Assembly (NCBI RefSeq): GCF_039545455.1
Contig: NZ_CP154467.1
Coordinates: 434,001 to 498,000 of the forward strand
Direction: 5' to 3'
DNA from: Brucella sp. BE17
GTDB taxonomy: Bacteria; Pseudomonadota; Alphaproteobacteria; Rhizobiales; Rhizobiaceae
Length of the DNA: 64,000 nucleotides
Under the pieces are notes generated by a model, which was given only the letters and a program-made list of their open reading frames with translations, ran no database searches and had not been told where the DNA came from. The position numbers and the translations under genes are program-made. The number at the start of each line of letters is the position of its first letter. Position 1 is the stretch's first letter. Positions 1 through 8,561 of the stretch are shown one piece after another.

Positions 1-1
1 C

Positions 2-64
2 GAGATAACCAACGCGCACAAGGGCGAGCCGGTCGAATTCATCGAGGCGCTGCCACGCAGCTGA
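2..64 (+). CDS. C-terminal end of an unidentified protein (partial)
   Basis: An open frame enters from the left edge and stops with TGA at 62-64. The last 20 residues are charged and end in a Pro-Arg-Ser tail. No start, domain or family can be seen in so short a piece. Codon use (GC-rich third positions) fits a real gene. The function cannot be named. Confidence 0.5.
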   Translation, partial: EITNAHKGEPVEFIEALPRS

Positions 65-106
65 TTATATGTGCATTATATAGCGGGCAGATCGTTTCGT
101 TGAAAT

Positions 107-373
107 TTATTGCAGGGAGCGTTTTGGCAAAAATGCACCCGCGACGATCTGGTCGCGCATTTTTTCGATCAGATCAAGCGCTGTATCTTCGCCGGATTCG
201 CGGATAAGCTCGGTCAGTGCGGTCGTAAAGGCGGCTTCGGCGAGAATTTCCGGCTCGATACCTTCGGAAATGCCGTCTGCCCAGGCCTCGTTATGATATT
301 CGATAGCCACAAGCTTCTTTTCGCGCGCAATCATCTCATCGAGATCGGTCAGCGGATGTTCCATTGGTTTCAT
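107..373 (-). CDS. small hypothetical protein, 88 aa
   Basis: An acidic small protein, probably cytoplasmic, with no signal peptide or membrane segment. The longest frame starts at 412, but the ATG at 373 (Met-Lys-Pro-Met-Glu) has an AAAGG ribosome site about ten bases upstream, so I prefer it. The sequence is rich in Glu, Ala and Ile and probably helical. It is transcribed towards the left edge, with only about 40 bases before the end of the convergent partial gene. I do not recognise the family. Confidence 0.6.
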   Translation of the reverse strand: MKPMEHPLTDLDEMIAREKKLVAIEYHNEAWADGISEGIEPEILAEAAFTTALTELIRESGEDTALDLIEKMRDQIVAGAFLPKRSLQ

Positions 374-526
374 GCGGGCTTGCGCCTTTCTACCGCTGCA
401 TGAATGACTCACCGGGCGGGAGCGCGATCATGTTGCGTTCGGTCTGATTTCTTAAAACTGTATTAAAGAATTTAGCAGCTTTAAGCGAGACAATTCCTCG
501 TAATTCGCACAAGAGTGAAGGATTGG

Positions 527-973
527 TTAATTTCCATAGCGCGAAATGATCTCGTTCGACAAGTGCTCGCCTTCTTGCATATAACGATTGATCGCCGCGT
601 GCGCGGATGCAGTGCAGCGCGTGTAATTATCGCTGAAAACGCGGTAGCCATGGTTGAAACTGGATATCAGCCGTAATTTTTCGTCTTCGCCCGGCTTTTC
701 GGCGACGATAATCGCGTCCATGCGATTACGCCATTCACTTCCGGTTTCGCCGCACAGATTATGCAGGTAATGGAGCGATCCGAGAATTTCCGCGAGCCGC
801 AATATCTTGCCTTCATACGGCACTTCCTGCGACAGAGCAGGGCTTGCCACACTAAGACATGCCGCAAGCATGCATAGATATTTTCGTAAAAGCCGCACGT
901 CTTTCAACTCTAAAATTCCCCACACGGCAAGAGTTGTCGCGTGAAATAGAGGCCGCTTCAAGGCAGGCTTCAC
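527..973 (-). CDS. TIGR02301 family exported protein
   Basis: A protein of up to 148 aa whose mature part resembles the alphaproteobacterial family TIGR02301, of unknown function. The recognisable core is the stretch with Tyr-Glu-Gly-Lys followed by Leu-Ala-Glu-Ile-Leu-Gly. A hydrophobic segment at about residues 30-48, ending in Ala-Leu-Ser, looks like a Sec signal peptide and predicts a periplasmic location. Taken from the first ATG, the n-region is unusually long, so a GTG or ATG about 25-34 codons in could be the true start. It lies nine bases after the NUDIX gene and is probably co-transcribed with it. The paired cysteines in the mature part could form a disulfide. Confidence 0.75.
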   Translation of the reverse strand: MKPALKRPLFHATTLAVWGILELKDVRLLRKYLCMLAACLSVASPALSQEVPYEGKILRLAEILGSLHYLHNLCGETGSEWRNRMDAIIVAEKPGEDEKLRLISSFNHGYRVFSDNYTRCTASAHAAINRYMQEGEHLSNEIISRYGN

Positions 974-982
974 GCTTATCTA

Positions 983-1423
983 CTATTGTTGGGTGTCTTC
1001 ACGCCTTGCAACATCGCGTGCAACGTCCAGCGTACTGTCGGTTACATGTGCATGCGTCATTTCCTCGATGCTCATCCAGTGAATGGATGCCGCATCGTCG
1101 CCAGGGAATTCATCTCCCGTTAGATCGAAGGCCCGAAACACGGACAGAAAATAGCTCTTTGCGTAAGCTTTGCCTTCAAGCGCCAGATCAACTGTAATTA
1201 CGTGCGAAAGCCTGCCAGCATCAAGTGCCGTCTCTTCCTTGAGTTCGCGAAGTGCGGCCTGTTCGGGTGTTTCGCCCGCTTCGATACTGCCGCCTGGAAA
1301 AGCCAGCCAGCCTTTCCACGGTTCTTTGCCGCGTTCGACCAGCAGGAAGCGACCTTCACGGCGACAGATCAGCGAGACACCATGCACTGCAAGCGGGACG
1401 GGGATGACAGCAACTGTTTTCAT
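983..1423 (-). CDS. NUDIX hydrolase
   Basis: 146 aa, the usual length of a single-domain NUDIX pyrophosphohydrolase; such enzymes cleave nucleoside diphosphates linked to another group, and this one is likely cytoplasmic. The Nudix box starts at Gly-Gly-Ser-Ile-Glu-Ala-Gly-Glu (about residues 44-51) and continues to Arg-Glu-Leu-Lys-Glu-Glu, so the catalytic metal-binding glutamates are present. After the EE pair the box reads Thr-Ala-Leu, so its last glycine is an alanine. The preceding Trp-x-x-Pro-Gly-Gly pattern resembles ADP-ribose or MutT-like enzymes, but the substrate cannot be assigned. It is first in a pair with the TIGR02301 gene. Confidence 0.85.
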   Translation of the reverse strand: MKTVAVIPVPLAVHGVSLICRREGRFLLVERGKEPWKGWLAFPGGSIEAGETPEQAALRELKEETALDAGRLSHVITVDLALEGKAYAKSYFLSVFRAFDLTGDEFPGDDAASIHWMSIEEMTHAHVTDSTLDVARDVARREDTQQ

Positions 1424-1507
1424 CGCTTAGCTATGATCCTGTTATCAAGTTTTGGCAATTCAAAACCAGCCCTTGACCCGTCGTGATAAAGCCTGAACAT
1501 GTACCTC

Positions 1508-2284
1508 ATGTGTGGACGTTTTTCATTAACAGCGAGCCGGGACGAACTGGAAGCCTTTCTTGCGGCGATGATCCCCGAGGACTTTCCGCCGCGCTACAAT
1601 ATTGCGCCGAGCCAGCCGATCCTTGCCATCCATAGAGCCGAAACGCCTCCTGTCGGCAGCAACAGGCCCGACCGCATCGGAACGCTGGTGCGTTGGGGGT
1701 TCGTGCCGTCATGGGTGAAAGATTTTAATGATTGGCCGCTGGTGTTCAATATTCGCTCGGAGACGGCGGGCGAAAAGAACTCTTTCAAGGCAGCGCTCAA
1801 TCATCGTCGGGCGCTTATCCCCGCCTCGGGATTTTATGAATGGCGGCGTGAGGGAAAAGACAGGGCGCAGCCCTATTGGGTGCGTCCGCGCCATGGCGGG
1901 GTGGTAGCCTTTGGTGCCTTGATGGAAACATGGAGCACTGCCGAAGGATCAGAGATCGATACGGGCGGCATGCTGACGACCAGCGCCAATGGCCTTTTAA
2001 AGCCAATACATCATCGCATGCCGGTGGTGGTCAAGCCGGAGGATTTTACGCGCTGGCTGGATTGTAAAAATGTCCTGCCGCGTGACGTTGCAGATATTAT
2101 GCGCCCCGTGCACGACGATTTTTTTGAAGTGATCCCTGTTTCGGACAAGGTCAACAAGGTCAGCAATACCACGCCCGATTTGCAGGACCGGGTGGAGGAG
2201 CGAGAAGCGCAACAGCTTGTGCCGCAAAGTCGCAAAAAAGAGCCGGAAAAGGATGGTTCCGACGGTCAGCTTTTCATGTTCTGA
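1508..2284 (+). CDS. SRAP-family abasic-site protein (YedK/HMCES type)
   Basis: This protein belongs to the SOS-response-associated peptidase family (YedK, human HMCES). Family members form a covalent link with abasic sites in single-stranded DNA. They need cysteine as residue 2, exposed after removal of Met, and this decides the start: the frame opens with an ATG at 1499, but only the ATG at 1508 gives Met-Cys-Gly-Arg-Phe. Other family signatures follow: Asn-Ile-Arg-Ser-Glu-Thr near residue 81, Ser-Gly-Phe-Tyr-Glu-Trp near 107 with the catalytic Glu, and His-His-Arg-Met-Pro near 168 with the catalytic His. The length of 258 aa is a little above the E. coli form because of a charged C-terminal tail. 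No strong ribosome site or LexA box was seen. Confidence 0.92.
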   Translation: MCGRFSLTASRDELEAFLAAMIPEDFPPRYNIAPSQPILAIHRAETPPVGSNRPDRIGTLVRWGFVPSWVKDFNDWPLVFNIRSETAGEKNSFKAALNHRRALIPASGFYEWRREGKDRAQPYWVRPRHGGVVAFGALMETWSTAEGSEIDTGGMLTTSANGLLKPIHHRMPVVVKPEDFTRWLDCKNVLPRDVADIMRPVHDDFFEVIPVSDKVNKVSNTTPDLQDRVEEREAQQLVPQSRKKEPEKDGSDGQLFMF

Positions 2285-2315
2285 CCGTTTTGCAAAACGC
2301 CTGTGTGATATGGTT

Positions 2316-2483
2316 TCAGACAGGTTTCTTGACGGCAAGAATTGATGGTCGCTGATTGGCTTTGCGCTTTTCGTGGTTGCGCCGCGCAGTATTCAACAGC
2401 GCTGCGGCAAGCGCTGCTGGACCGATTTCACGATACTTCTCGACCAGGCTGTCTTGACGCGGTTGCTTTTCACTCTTGGACAT
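2316..2483 (-). CDS. conserved-looking small basic protein, 55 aa
   Basis: A 55-codon frame opens with ATG at 2483 and stops with TGA at 2316-2318. A purine-rich ribosome site (GAAAGGAAAGAG) lies just before the ATG. The product begins Met-Ser-Lys-Ser-Glu-Lys, has a central Tyr-Arg-Glu-Ile-Gly followed by an Ala/Leu-rich helix, and ends in a very basic tail (Asn-His-Glu-Lys-Arg-Lys). Codon use resembles the neighbours. It converges on the SRAP gene with a gap of about 30 bases. There is no signal peptide or cysteine. The charge suggests nucleic-acid or ribosome contact, but that is inference. Confidence 0.6.
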   Translation of the reverse strand: MSKSEKQPRQDSLVEKYREIGPAALAAALLNTARRNHEKRKANQRPSILAVKKPV

Positions 2484-2901
2484 TTCTCTTTCCTTTCTTG
2501 TCGGCCATGATCCCGAAAAACGGCTTGCAGTTTTTCAGACGCGATCACGACCAGGCAGTCCATGATCACTATTTTGTGTTAGATTGAGACTGAATGAAGG
2601 CTGTTTGAAGCCGGTTTTGAGGAATTCGGGTTAACGCTCGCTAACACATGCGGCGGTTGCAGAAATGCAACATTTTCAGTTACCCGACAGCGAAACCGCT
2701 TGACGCAAGCCACGCGGACAGAGATAAGAACAATCATGAAAACGCCGACCACGAACATTTGTATTTGTGCGATCATTATTGGCTAGCTGCCTGCTGGCCC
2801 GGCCGTTTTCGTCTCCCTTTTCAAAAACAGGATGATAACGCCCCGGCCAGCCGGCTGCGATCCTTCATGCTTTGATCAGGCTGGTCTTTTTGGGGAATAG
2901 G
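2484..2901. other. intergenic region upstream of cysS
   Basis: About 420 bases between the divergent 55-aa gene and cysS. A near-palindrome, GTTAACGCTCGCTAAC, lies near 2630-2645. No convincing coding frame, T-box leader or transfer RNA was seen. The region should hold both promoters, but I could not pick a clear -35/-10 pair. Confidence 0.4.
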
Positions 2902-4422
2902 ATGATGGCTCAAACGCCAAACTTGCGTCTTTACAATACGCTCACGCGCACGAAGGAGGATTTTGTCCCCATCGATGCCAAAAACGTGCGCATGTATGTC
3001 TGCGGCCCCACCGTCTATGATTTCGCCCATATCGGCAACGCGCGTCCGGTCATTGTCTTCGACGTGTTGTTCCGGCTTTTACGCCACGTCTATGGCGCTG
3101 AAAACGTCACTTATGCCCGCAACATCACCGATGTTGATGACAAGATCAATGCGCGTGCGGCGCGTGATTATCCCGATTTGCCGTTTAACGAGGCGATCCG
3201 CCGCGTCACCGAAAGCACCAATGCGCAGTTCCAAGCCGATGTGAGCGCACTCGGCAATCTGGCGCCAACAGTTCAGCCGCGTGCCACCGAGCATATGGAT
3301 GAGATGCGAGCTATGATCGAGCGGCTGGTCACGGTCGGCGTGGCTTATGTGGCGGAAGATCATGTGTTGTTTTCGCCCTCGGAAATGAACCGGCTCAAAG
3401 GCCCGCGCTATGGTGCGCTGGCAAAACGCTCGCTCGATGAAATGCTGGCGGGCGCACGCGTGGATGTCGCGTCCTACAAGCGTGACGAAATGGATTTCGT
3501 GCTCTGGAAGCCATCGAAAGAGGGCGAACCGGGCTGGTCGTCACCGGCGGGGATCGAGGTGCTCGGTCGTCCGGGCTGGCATATCGAATGCTCGGCCATG
3601 TCGATGGCCAAGCTTTTGGAACCTTTTGGCGGCGGGTTGAAATGCGACGATCCCGAAAAGAACCGTTTCGACATACATGGTGGCGGCATCGATCTGGTTT
3701 TTCCGCATCATGAAAACGAGATCGCGCAATCCTGCTGCGCTTTTGGTACCGAGCGCATGGCCAATCTGTGGATGCATAACGGCTTTCTTCAGGTTGAAGG
3801 TCAAAAAATGTCGAAATCGCTCGGCAATTTCATCACCATCCGCGATGTGCTCAACAATGGCTTGCCACAACTGGGGGAATGGGATGATGTCGCTGCCCGC
3901 GACCGATGGGTAGGACTTGCCGCACGGCTCTCCATGCTGCAAACCCATTATCGCGAGCCGATCAATTGGACTGGGCAGCGTCTGGCTGAATCGGCAGACG
4001 AATTGCGCCGCTGGTATGGTTTGCTGCGCGATGAGAGCTTTGAAGCACCTGCAGCCCTGTCACTGGCAGACGAGATGGCGGAAGCGCTTTCGGATGATCT
4101 CAATACGTGGGCTGCAATTACCGTTTTGCGCAAATCCTTCAAGGAAAAGAATGCGGGCGCACTGGGTGAGGGGCTCGTGCTGATGGGGCTTTTCGATAAG
4201 CACTTCGTGACGGCCCGAAACTTGCCGCTGTTTGCCAGAGCCGAGGTGGATGTTGCGGCGATCGAACAAAGGGTAGCTGAGCGGCTGCAACTCATACAAG
4301 AAAAGAAATGGGAAGAAGCCGACCGCATTCGCGATGCGCTTCTGGCCGAAGGTGTTCAGTTGAAGGACGGCAAGCACCCTGACACCGGCGAACGCATCAC
4401 TACATGGGATGTGGTAGGATAA
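2902..4422 (+). CDS. cysS: cysteinyl-tRNA synthetase
   Basis: Charges tRNA-Cys with cysteine in the cytoplasm (class I synthetase). The class I HIGH signature appears as His-Ile-Gly-Asn in Phe-Ala-His-Ile-Gly-Asn-Ala-Arg-Pro. The KMSKS loop is intact as Lys-Met-Ser-Lys-Ser-Leu-Gly-Asn. The zinc-site elements Cys-Gly-Pro-Thr-Val-Tyr, His-Ile-Glu-Cys-Ser and His-His-Glu-Asn-Glu are all visible. The frame opens at 2872, but the ATG at 2902 follows GGGGAATAGG and gives Met-Met-Ala-Gln-Thr-Pro, matching the family N-terminus. This yields 506 aa, typical for the family. A helical anticodon-binding domain fills the C-terminal third. The GFA-family gene follows after 23 bases. Confidence 0.97.
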   Translation: MMAQTPNLRLYNTLTRTKEDFVPIDAKNVRMYVCGPTVYDFAHIGNARPVIVFDVLFRLLRHVYGAENVTYARNITDVDDKINARAARDYPDLPFNEAIRRVTESTNAQFQADVSALGNLAPTVQPRATEHMDEMRAMIERLVTVGVAYVAEDHVLFSPSEMNRLKGPRYGALAKRSLDEMLAGARVDVASYKRDEMDFVLWKPSKEGEPGWSSPAGIEVLGRPGWHIECSAMSMAKLLEPFGGGLKCDDPEKNRFDIHGGGIDLVFPHHENEIAQSCCAFGTERMANLWMHNGFLQVEGQKMSKSLGNFITIRDVLNNGLPQLGEWDDVAARDRWVGLAARLSMLQTHYREPINWTGQRLAESADELRRWYGLLRDESFEAPAALSLADEMAEALSDDLNTWAAITVLRKSFKEKNAGALGEGLVLMGLFDKHFVTARNLPLFARAEVDVAAIEQRVAERLQLIQEKKWEEADRIRDALLAEGVQLKDGKHPDTGERITTWDVVG

Positions 4423-4445
4423 GACCTCTTACGAGGGAGGATGTC

Positions 4446-4937
4446 ATGACGCTCGATAACAGTCCGATCTATAGCGGCGGATGCCAGTGTGGCGCGGTGC
4501 GGTTTCGTGTTGAAGGCGCATTGGGGGCTGCTTCCATCTGTCATTGCCGCATGTGTCAGAAGGCGTTTGGCAATTTCTATGCGCCGCTGGTGTCCATCGA
4601 GGATGCAAAGCTTGAATGGACACGCAACGAGCCAAAACGCTTTCAGTCGTCCAATCATGTGCAGCGCGGTTTTTGCCCGCAATGTGGCACACCGCTGACT
4701 TATGAGGCACCCGATGGTCTAGCGCTTGCGATTGCTCCGTTCGATGCACCGGAAGAAATCCATCCGACCATTCAATGGGGCATCGAGAACCGGCTTTCTT
4801 ATGTGAATGGGCTTGCCAATCTTCCCTTCTATACGAGCGAGCGCGATCCTGAGAGCATCGAATTTGTGAAAACGATGGTGTCTTACCAGCACCCGGATCA
4901 CGAGACAGACTACAGCATCGGCCCAAAAATCGGTTAA
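4446..4937 (+). CDS. GFA / CENP-V domain protein
   Basis: A 163-aa protein of the GFA family (glutathione-dependent formaldehyde-activating enzyme-like, also called CENP-V/GFA). Members bind zinc through three cysteine clusters, all present here: Gly-Gly-Cys-Gln-Cys-Gly near residue 13, Cys-His-Cys-Arg-Met-Cys near 35, and Cys-Pro-Gln-Cys-Gly-Thr near 80. Most family members have no proven substrate, and formaldehyde activation should not be assumed. The frame opens at 4404, but the ATG at 4446 is preceded by GAGGGAGGA at a suitable distance. It sits 23 bases after cysS and may be read through from it. Confidence 0.88.
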   Translation: MTLDNSPIYSGGCQCGAVRFRVEGALGAASICHCRMCQKAFGNFYAPLVSIEDAKLEWTRNEPKRFQSSNHVQRGFCPQCGTPLTYEAPDGLALAIAPFDAPEEIHPTIQWGIENRLSYVNGLANLPFYTSERDPESIEFVKTMVSYQHPDHETDYSIGPKIG

Positions 4938-4971
4938 GATTTTTGGAAAGCACGATGCGTAGATAAAATGA

Positions 4972-5016
4972 GTTAGAGCGCCGATCTGATTCTATCAGAT
5001 CGAAACGCGCTCTAAC
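4972..5016. repeat. palindromic repeat element, copy A
   Basis: A 45-base nested palindrome: outer arms GTTAGAGCG (4972-4980) and CGCTCTAAC (5008-5016), inner arms GATCTGAT (4983-4990) and ATCAGATC (4994-5001). A related element, with the same inner GATCTGA/TCAGATC arms and outer AGAGC/GCTCT arms, lies at 35,270. This points to a dispersed repeat of the rhizobial palindrome type rather than a private regulatory site. It lies between the GFA gene and the citramalate synthase gene and could fold in RNA. Confidence 0.75.
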
Positions 5017-5042
5017 GGCTGACCCACCGACAGGCAGGCAAC

Positions 5043-6656
5043 ATGGCACGCGAACGCATCTATATCTACGACACGACCCTCAGAGATGGACAACAAACAC
5101 CCGGCGTTGATTTTTCTGTCGAGGACAAAAAGTCGATTGTTGCGCTGCTCGAAGAGCTGGGCGTTGATTATGTCGAAGGCGGCTATCCGGGTGCCAATCC
5201 GACCGATACGGCTTTTTTCAAGCAGCGGCAGACAGCGCGGGCAAAGTTCACAGCCTTCGGCATGACCAAGCGCGCGGGTGTTTCCACTTCCAATGATCCG
5301 GGACTTGCAAGCCTGTTGCAGGCGCACGCCGATGCGGTGTGTTTTGTCGCCAAAAGCTGGGATTATCATGTGCGTCTGGCGCTTGGCTGCACCAATGAGG
5401 AAAATCTGGAATCCATCACCGAGTCTGTTACGGCGGCACGCATGGCGGGGCGTGAGGCGCTGGTTGATTGCGAGCATTTCTTCGACGGCTATAAAGCCAA
5501 TCCCGCCTATGCGCTTGCCTGTGCAAAGGCGGCTTATGCCGCAGGGGCGCGCTGGGTGGTGTTGTGCGACACAAATGGCGGCACGCAGCCCTCTGAAATA
5601 GCGAGCATCATTCAGGCGGTCAAAGCCGTGGTTCCGGGTGAAAGCCTTGGCATCCATGCCCATAACGATACGGAACAGGCGGTTGCCGTCTCACTTGCTG
5701 CCATTGATGCCGGTGTGCGGCATGTGCAAGGCACGCTCAACGGGATCGGCGAGCGTTGTGGCAATGCCAATCTCATCTCACTTATCCCGACGCTGGTTCT
5801 CAAACCTTATTGGTCTGAACGTTTCGAGCTTGGTGTCAAACCGGCAGCACTGAAAAGCATCACCCGCATTTCACGTAGCTTTGACGATATCCTCAACCGT
5901 TCGCCCACCGAGCAGGCACCTTATTCGGGAACGTCGGCATTTGCGACTAAGGCAGGCATTCATGCCTCGGCCTTACTCAAAGAACCGCAGACCTATGAGC
6001 ATGTGCCGCCGGAGACGGTTGGCAACACGCGCCGCGTCATGGTCTCGGATCAGGGCGGCAAGTCGAATTTCATCGCCGAACTGGAGCGGCGGGGCATTCG
6101 CGTGGCGAAAAACGATGTGCGGCTCGATACGTTGATCACGCTGGTTAAGGAGCGTGAGGCCGAGGGCTATGCCTATGAGGGGGCGGATGCGAGTTTTGAG
6201 TTGCTGGCGCGCAATATGCTCAATCCGCAGCCCGAATTTTTCCGCGTCGATTCGTTCCGTTGTCTGGTCGAGCGGCGGTTTGACTCAAATGGCATGCTCA
6301 AAACCGTCTCCGAAGCGGTCGTCAAGGTCGAGGTTGACGGCGAAATGCATATGTCGGTTGCAGAAGGCCATGGCCCCGTCAATGCGCTCGACATCGCACT
6401 GCGCAAGGATCTCGGACGCTATCAGGCGGAGATCGAGGATCTCGAACTGCTCGATTTCAAGGTACGTATTTTGAATGGTGGTACTGCAGCCATCACGCGC
6501 GTGCTGATCGAATCCGGTGACGCCACAGGTGCACGCTGGCGCACTCTTGGTGTTTCCGACAACATTATCGATGCATCCTTTCAGGCCCTGATGGATTCAG
6601 TCAATTTCAAATTGATGAAAAACCGTTCTCTTGCCGGACTTGTCGCTGCTGAATAG
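5043..6656 (+). CDS. cimA: (R)-citramalate synthase
   Basis: A DRE-TIM metallolyase that condenses pyruvate and acetyl-CoA to citramalate, a precursor of 2-ketobutyrate for isoleucine. The N-terminus carries the family signature Asp-Thr-Thr-Leu-Arg-Asp-Gly-Gln-Gln (residues 10-18). The barrel metal-site motif His-Ala-His-Asn-Asp lies near residue 202, and Gly-Ile-Gly-Glu-Arg-Cys-Gly-Asn follows. The C-terminal 150 residues form a LeuA-type allosteric domain. At 537 aa it is longer than homocitrate synthase and matches the CimA subgroup; 2-isopropylmalate synthase is the main alternative. AGGCAGG precedes the ATG. Confidence 0.9.
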   Translation: MARERIYIYDTTLRDGQQTPGVDFSVEDKKSIVALLEELGVDYVEGGYPGANPTDTAFFKQRQTARAKFTAFGMTKRAGVSTSNDPGLASLLQAHADAVCFVAKSWDYHVRLALGCTNEENLESITESVTAARMAGREALVDCEHFFDGYKANPAYALACAKAAYAAGARWVVLCDTNGGTQPSEIASIIQAVKAVVPGESLGIHAHNDTEQAVAVSLAAIDAGVRHVQGTLNGIGERCGNANLISLIPTLVLKPYWSERFELGVKPAALKSITRISRSFDDILNRSPTEQAPYSGTSAFATKAGIHASALLKEPQTYEHVPPETVGNTRRVMVSDQGGKSNFIAELERRGIRVAKNDVRLDTLITLVKEREAEGYAYEGADASFELLARNMLNPQPEFFRVDSFRCLVERRFDSNGMLKTVSEAVVKVEVDGEMHMSVAEGHGPVNALDIALRKDLGRYQAEIEDLELLDFKVRILNGGTAAITRVLIESGDATGARWRTLGVSDNIIDASFQALMDSVNFKLMKNRSLAGLVAAE

Positions 6657-6729
6657 ATGGCATCCTTCATCACGATTGATGCTTCGATCATTTTATTTCA
6701 ATGGATTTTATGAGGGCATAAGCGCATAG

Positions 6730-6775
6730 GACAAGAAAAGACCGCTTTTCCCATACGCGGCCTGTTTTTCTTGTC
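6730..6775 (+). terminator. long hairpin between cimA and rarD
   Basis: Arms GACAAGAAAA (6730-6739) and TTTTCTTGTC (6766-6775) pair perfectly and enclose a second stem, CCGC/GCGG (6742-6745 and 6757-6760). A run of five T follows the inner GCGG, so the inner stem could terminate cimA transcripts. The full stem ends right beside the GGAG ribosome site of the next gene and could also limit its translation. Confidence 0.5.
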
Positions 6776-6785
6776 GGAGACAAAA

Positions 6786-7727
6786 ATGACCGATCAGCCC
6801 CTATCTACGCCCCGCCTTTCCGATGGGGCAAAAGGTTTTCTGCTGGCTTTCGGTGCCTTTCTGCTCTGGGGCGGAGCGCTGCCATTCTATCTGAAGCTGG
6901 TCGGGCATCTTTCAGCTATGGAAGTGGTCGCGCATCGTGTGGTCTGGTCAGTGCCGGTGGCTCTTGTACTGCTCGTGCTGCTGGGACAGTGGCACGTGAT
7001 CGTGGACGCTTTCCGCCGTCCGCGCCTTCTTGCCATGGCGGCACTGACTGCTGCGCTGATCACGATCAACTGGCTTGTTTATGTCTGGGCCGTTGCACAT
7101 GATCAGGTTGTCGGTGCTGCACTCGGCTACTACATCAATCCCTTGTTCAACGTCATTCTGGGTGGCCTTTTCCTCGGCGAAAGGCTGAGTAAGGTGCAGT
7201 ATATAGCCGTTGGTTTTGCTGTTGCGGCCGTGCTGCTGCTGACATTCAATGCAGGCGGATTGCCCTGGGTGTCGCTGGTGCTGCCGATTACATTCGGTCT
7301 TTACGGTTTCTTTCGCAAGTCGCTTCCCATGCAACCCTTGCAGGGCTTTACGCTGGAAGTTCTGATACTCAGCGTTCCGGCAACCGCATATATTATCTGG
7401 CTAGTCGCAACCGGACAGGATCATTTCTTCGCAGGGCTGGCGTCCAATGTTGGTCTGCTGTTGCTTGCCGGGCCGTTTACCGCAGTTCCGCTCATTCTTT
7501 ATGCGGGCGGCGCAAAGCTCTTGCGTTATACGACCATTGGCCTCATGCAATATATGACGCCAACCATGTTGTTTTTATTCGCGATTTTCATTTTCAACGA
7601 ACCGTTTTCGTTCACACAGCTCATCGCCTTCATGCTGATCTGGAGCGGACTTGCACTCTATACATGGTCGATGTTTTCAGAGCATCGCCGCAATCGTGCG
7701 CATGTCACGACGACTGCCGAACTTTGA
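6786..7727 (+). CDS. rarD: RarD-type EamA family transporter
   Basis: A 313-aa inner-membrane protein of the drug/metabolite transporter superfamily, RarD subgroup. About ten hydrophobic segments are visible from residue 18 on. The signature stretch Leu-Trp-Gly-Gly-Ala-Leu-Pro-Phe-Tyr in the first helix, and Gly-Tyr-Tyr-Ile-Asn-Pro-Leu in the middle, fit RarD; the subgroup name derives from chloramphenicol-sensitive mutants, and the substrate is unknown. The frame could start at a TTG at 6771, but the ATG at 6786 has GGAG eight bases upstream and avoids the hairpin before it. It converges on rsmA with 12 bases between stops. Confidence 0.9.
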   Translation: MTDQPLSTPRLSDGAKGFLLAFGAFLLWGGALPFYLKLVGHLSAMEVVAHRVVWSVPVALVLLVLLGQWHVIVDAFRRPRLLAMAALTAALITINWLVYVWAVAHDQVVGAALGYYINPLFNVILGGLFLGERLSKVQYIAVGFAVAAVLLLTFNAGGLPWVSLVLPITFGLYGFFRKSLPMQPLQGFTLEVLILSVPATAYIIWLVATGQDHFFAGLASNVGLLLLAGPFTAVPLILYAGGAKLLRYTTIGLMQYMTPTMLFLFAIFIFNEPFSFTQLIAFMLIWSGLALYTWSMFSEHRRNRAHVTTTAEL

Positions 7728-7739
7728 TCGGCAGTCGGT

Positions 7740-8561
7740 TCACGCGTTGGCTAGCGCTACGAATTCCTCGACACTCAACGTTTCGGCCCGGCGTGTACCG
7801 TCAATGCCGGTTTTTTCCAGCAGTTGCGCACCGCCGACCGGTTTCAAGCTCTGGCGCAGCATCTTGCGCCGTTGGCCGAAGGCCGCTTGTGTGATCTGCC
7901 CGAGTTTTTTTGCGTCGCAGGGTAAAGGGGCTTCGTTCGGTACAATATGCACTACCGAGGACATGACTTTCGGCGGTGGCGTGAAGGCTTGCGGCGGCAC
8001 GTCAAAGGCAATTTTTGCTTTTGTACGCCAGCCCGCAAGCACGCCAAGACGCCCATAGTGATCGCTGCCGGGGGCTGCCACGATGCGCTCGGCCACCTCG
8101 CGCTGGAACATCAGCGTCATGGAGGCGTAAAACGGTGGCCAAGGCTCGCTCAAAAGCCAGTTGACCAGCAATTGCGTGCCGACATTATAGGGCAGATTGG
8201 CAACGATTTTTGGTTTTGGACCCTCCGGGAACAGGGCTTTGAAATCCTGCTCAAGCGCATCGCCTGAAATCACCCGCAATCGACCGGGATAATGCGCCTC
8301 GATTTCAGCCAGTGCATCGAGACAGCGCTCGTCGCGCTCGATGGCCGTGACATGTGCGCCTTGCGCCAGAAGCGCCCGCGTCAAACCGCCGGGGCCGGGG
8401 CCGACTTCAATGACGGGCTGGTCTTGAAGTTTGCCCGCCTGCCGCGCGATTTTCGATGTCAGGTTGAGGTCGAACAGAAAATTCTGCCCGAGCGACTTTT
8501 TCGGCATGAGGTCATGGCGCTCCAGAACCTCGCGCAGCGGCGGCAGATTGTCGATGCTCAT
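7740..8561 (-). CDS. rsmA: 16S rRNA dimethyladenosine transferase
   Basis: Dimethylates two adjacent adenines near the 3' end of 16S rRNA during small-subunit maturation (KsgA). SAM-binding motif I is seen as [10 protein letters not shown] near residue 51. The catalytic motif Asn-Leu-Pro-Tyr-Asn lies near residue 121. The N-terminal Lys-Ser-Leu-Gly-Gln-Asn-Phe-Leu signature is also present. At 273 aa it has the normal length. Its ATG overlaps the pdxA stop by four bases, so the two are translationally coupled, the same pairing as in E. coli. Loss of this enzyme gives kasugamycin resistance in other bacteria. Confidence 0.97.
   Translation of the reverse strand: MSIDNLPPLREVLERHDLMPKKSLGQNFLFDLNLTSKIARQAGKLQDQPVIEVGPGPGGLTRALLAQGAHVTAIERDERCLDALAEIEAHYPGRLRVISGDALEQDFKALFPEGPKPKIVANLPYNVGTQLLVNWLLSEPWPPFYASMTLMFQREVAERIVAAPGSDHYGRLGVLAGWRTKAKIAFDVPPQAFTPPPKVMSSVVHIVPNEAPLPCDAKKLGQITQAAFGQRRKMLRQSLKPVGGAQLLEKTGIDGTRRAETLSVEEFVALANA

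Noticed and set aside
2342..2587. An 81-codon plus-strand frame downstream of the SRAP gene
   Set aside because: It overlaps the better-supported 55-aa minus-strand gene and has no ribosome site.
2579..2776. A 65-codon minus-strand frame upstream of cysS
   Set aside because: No ribosome site and no conserved look; the start of the predicted protein is hydrophobic by chance of AT-rich sequence.
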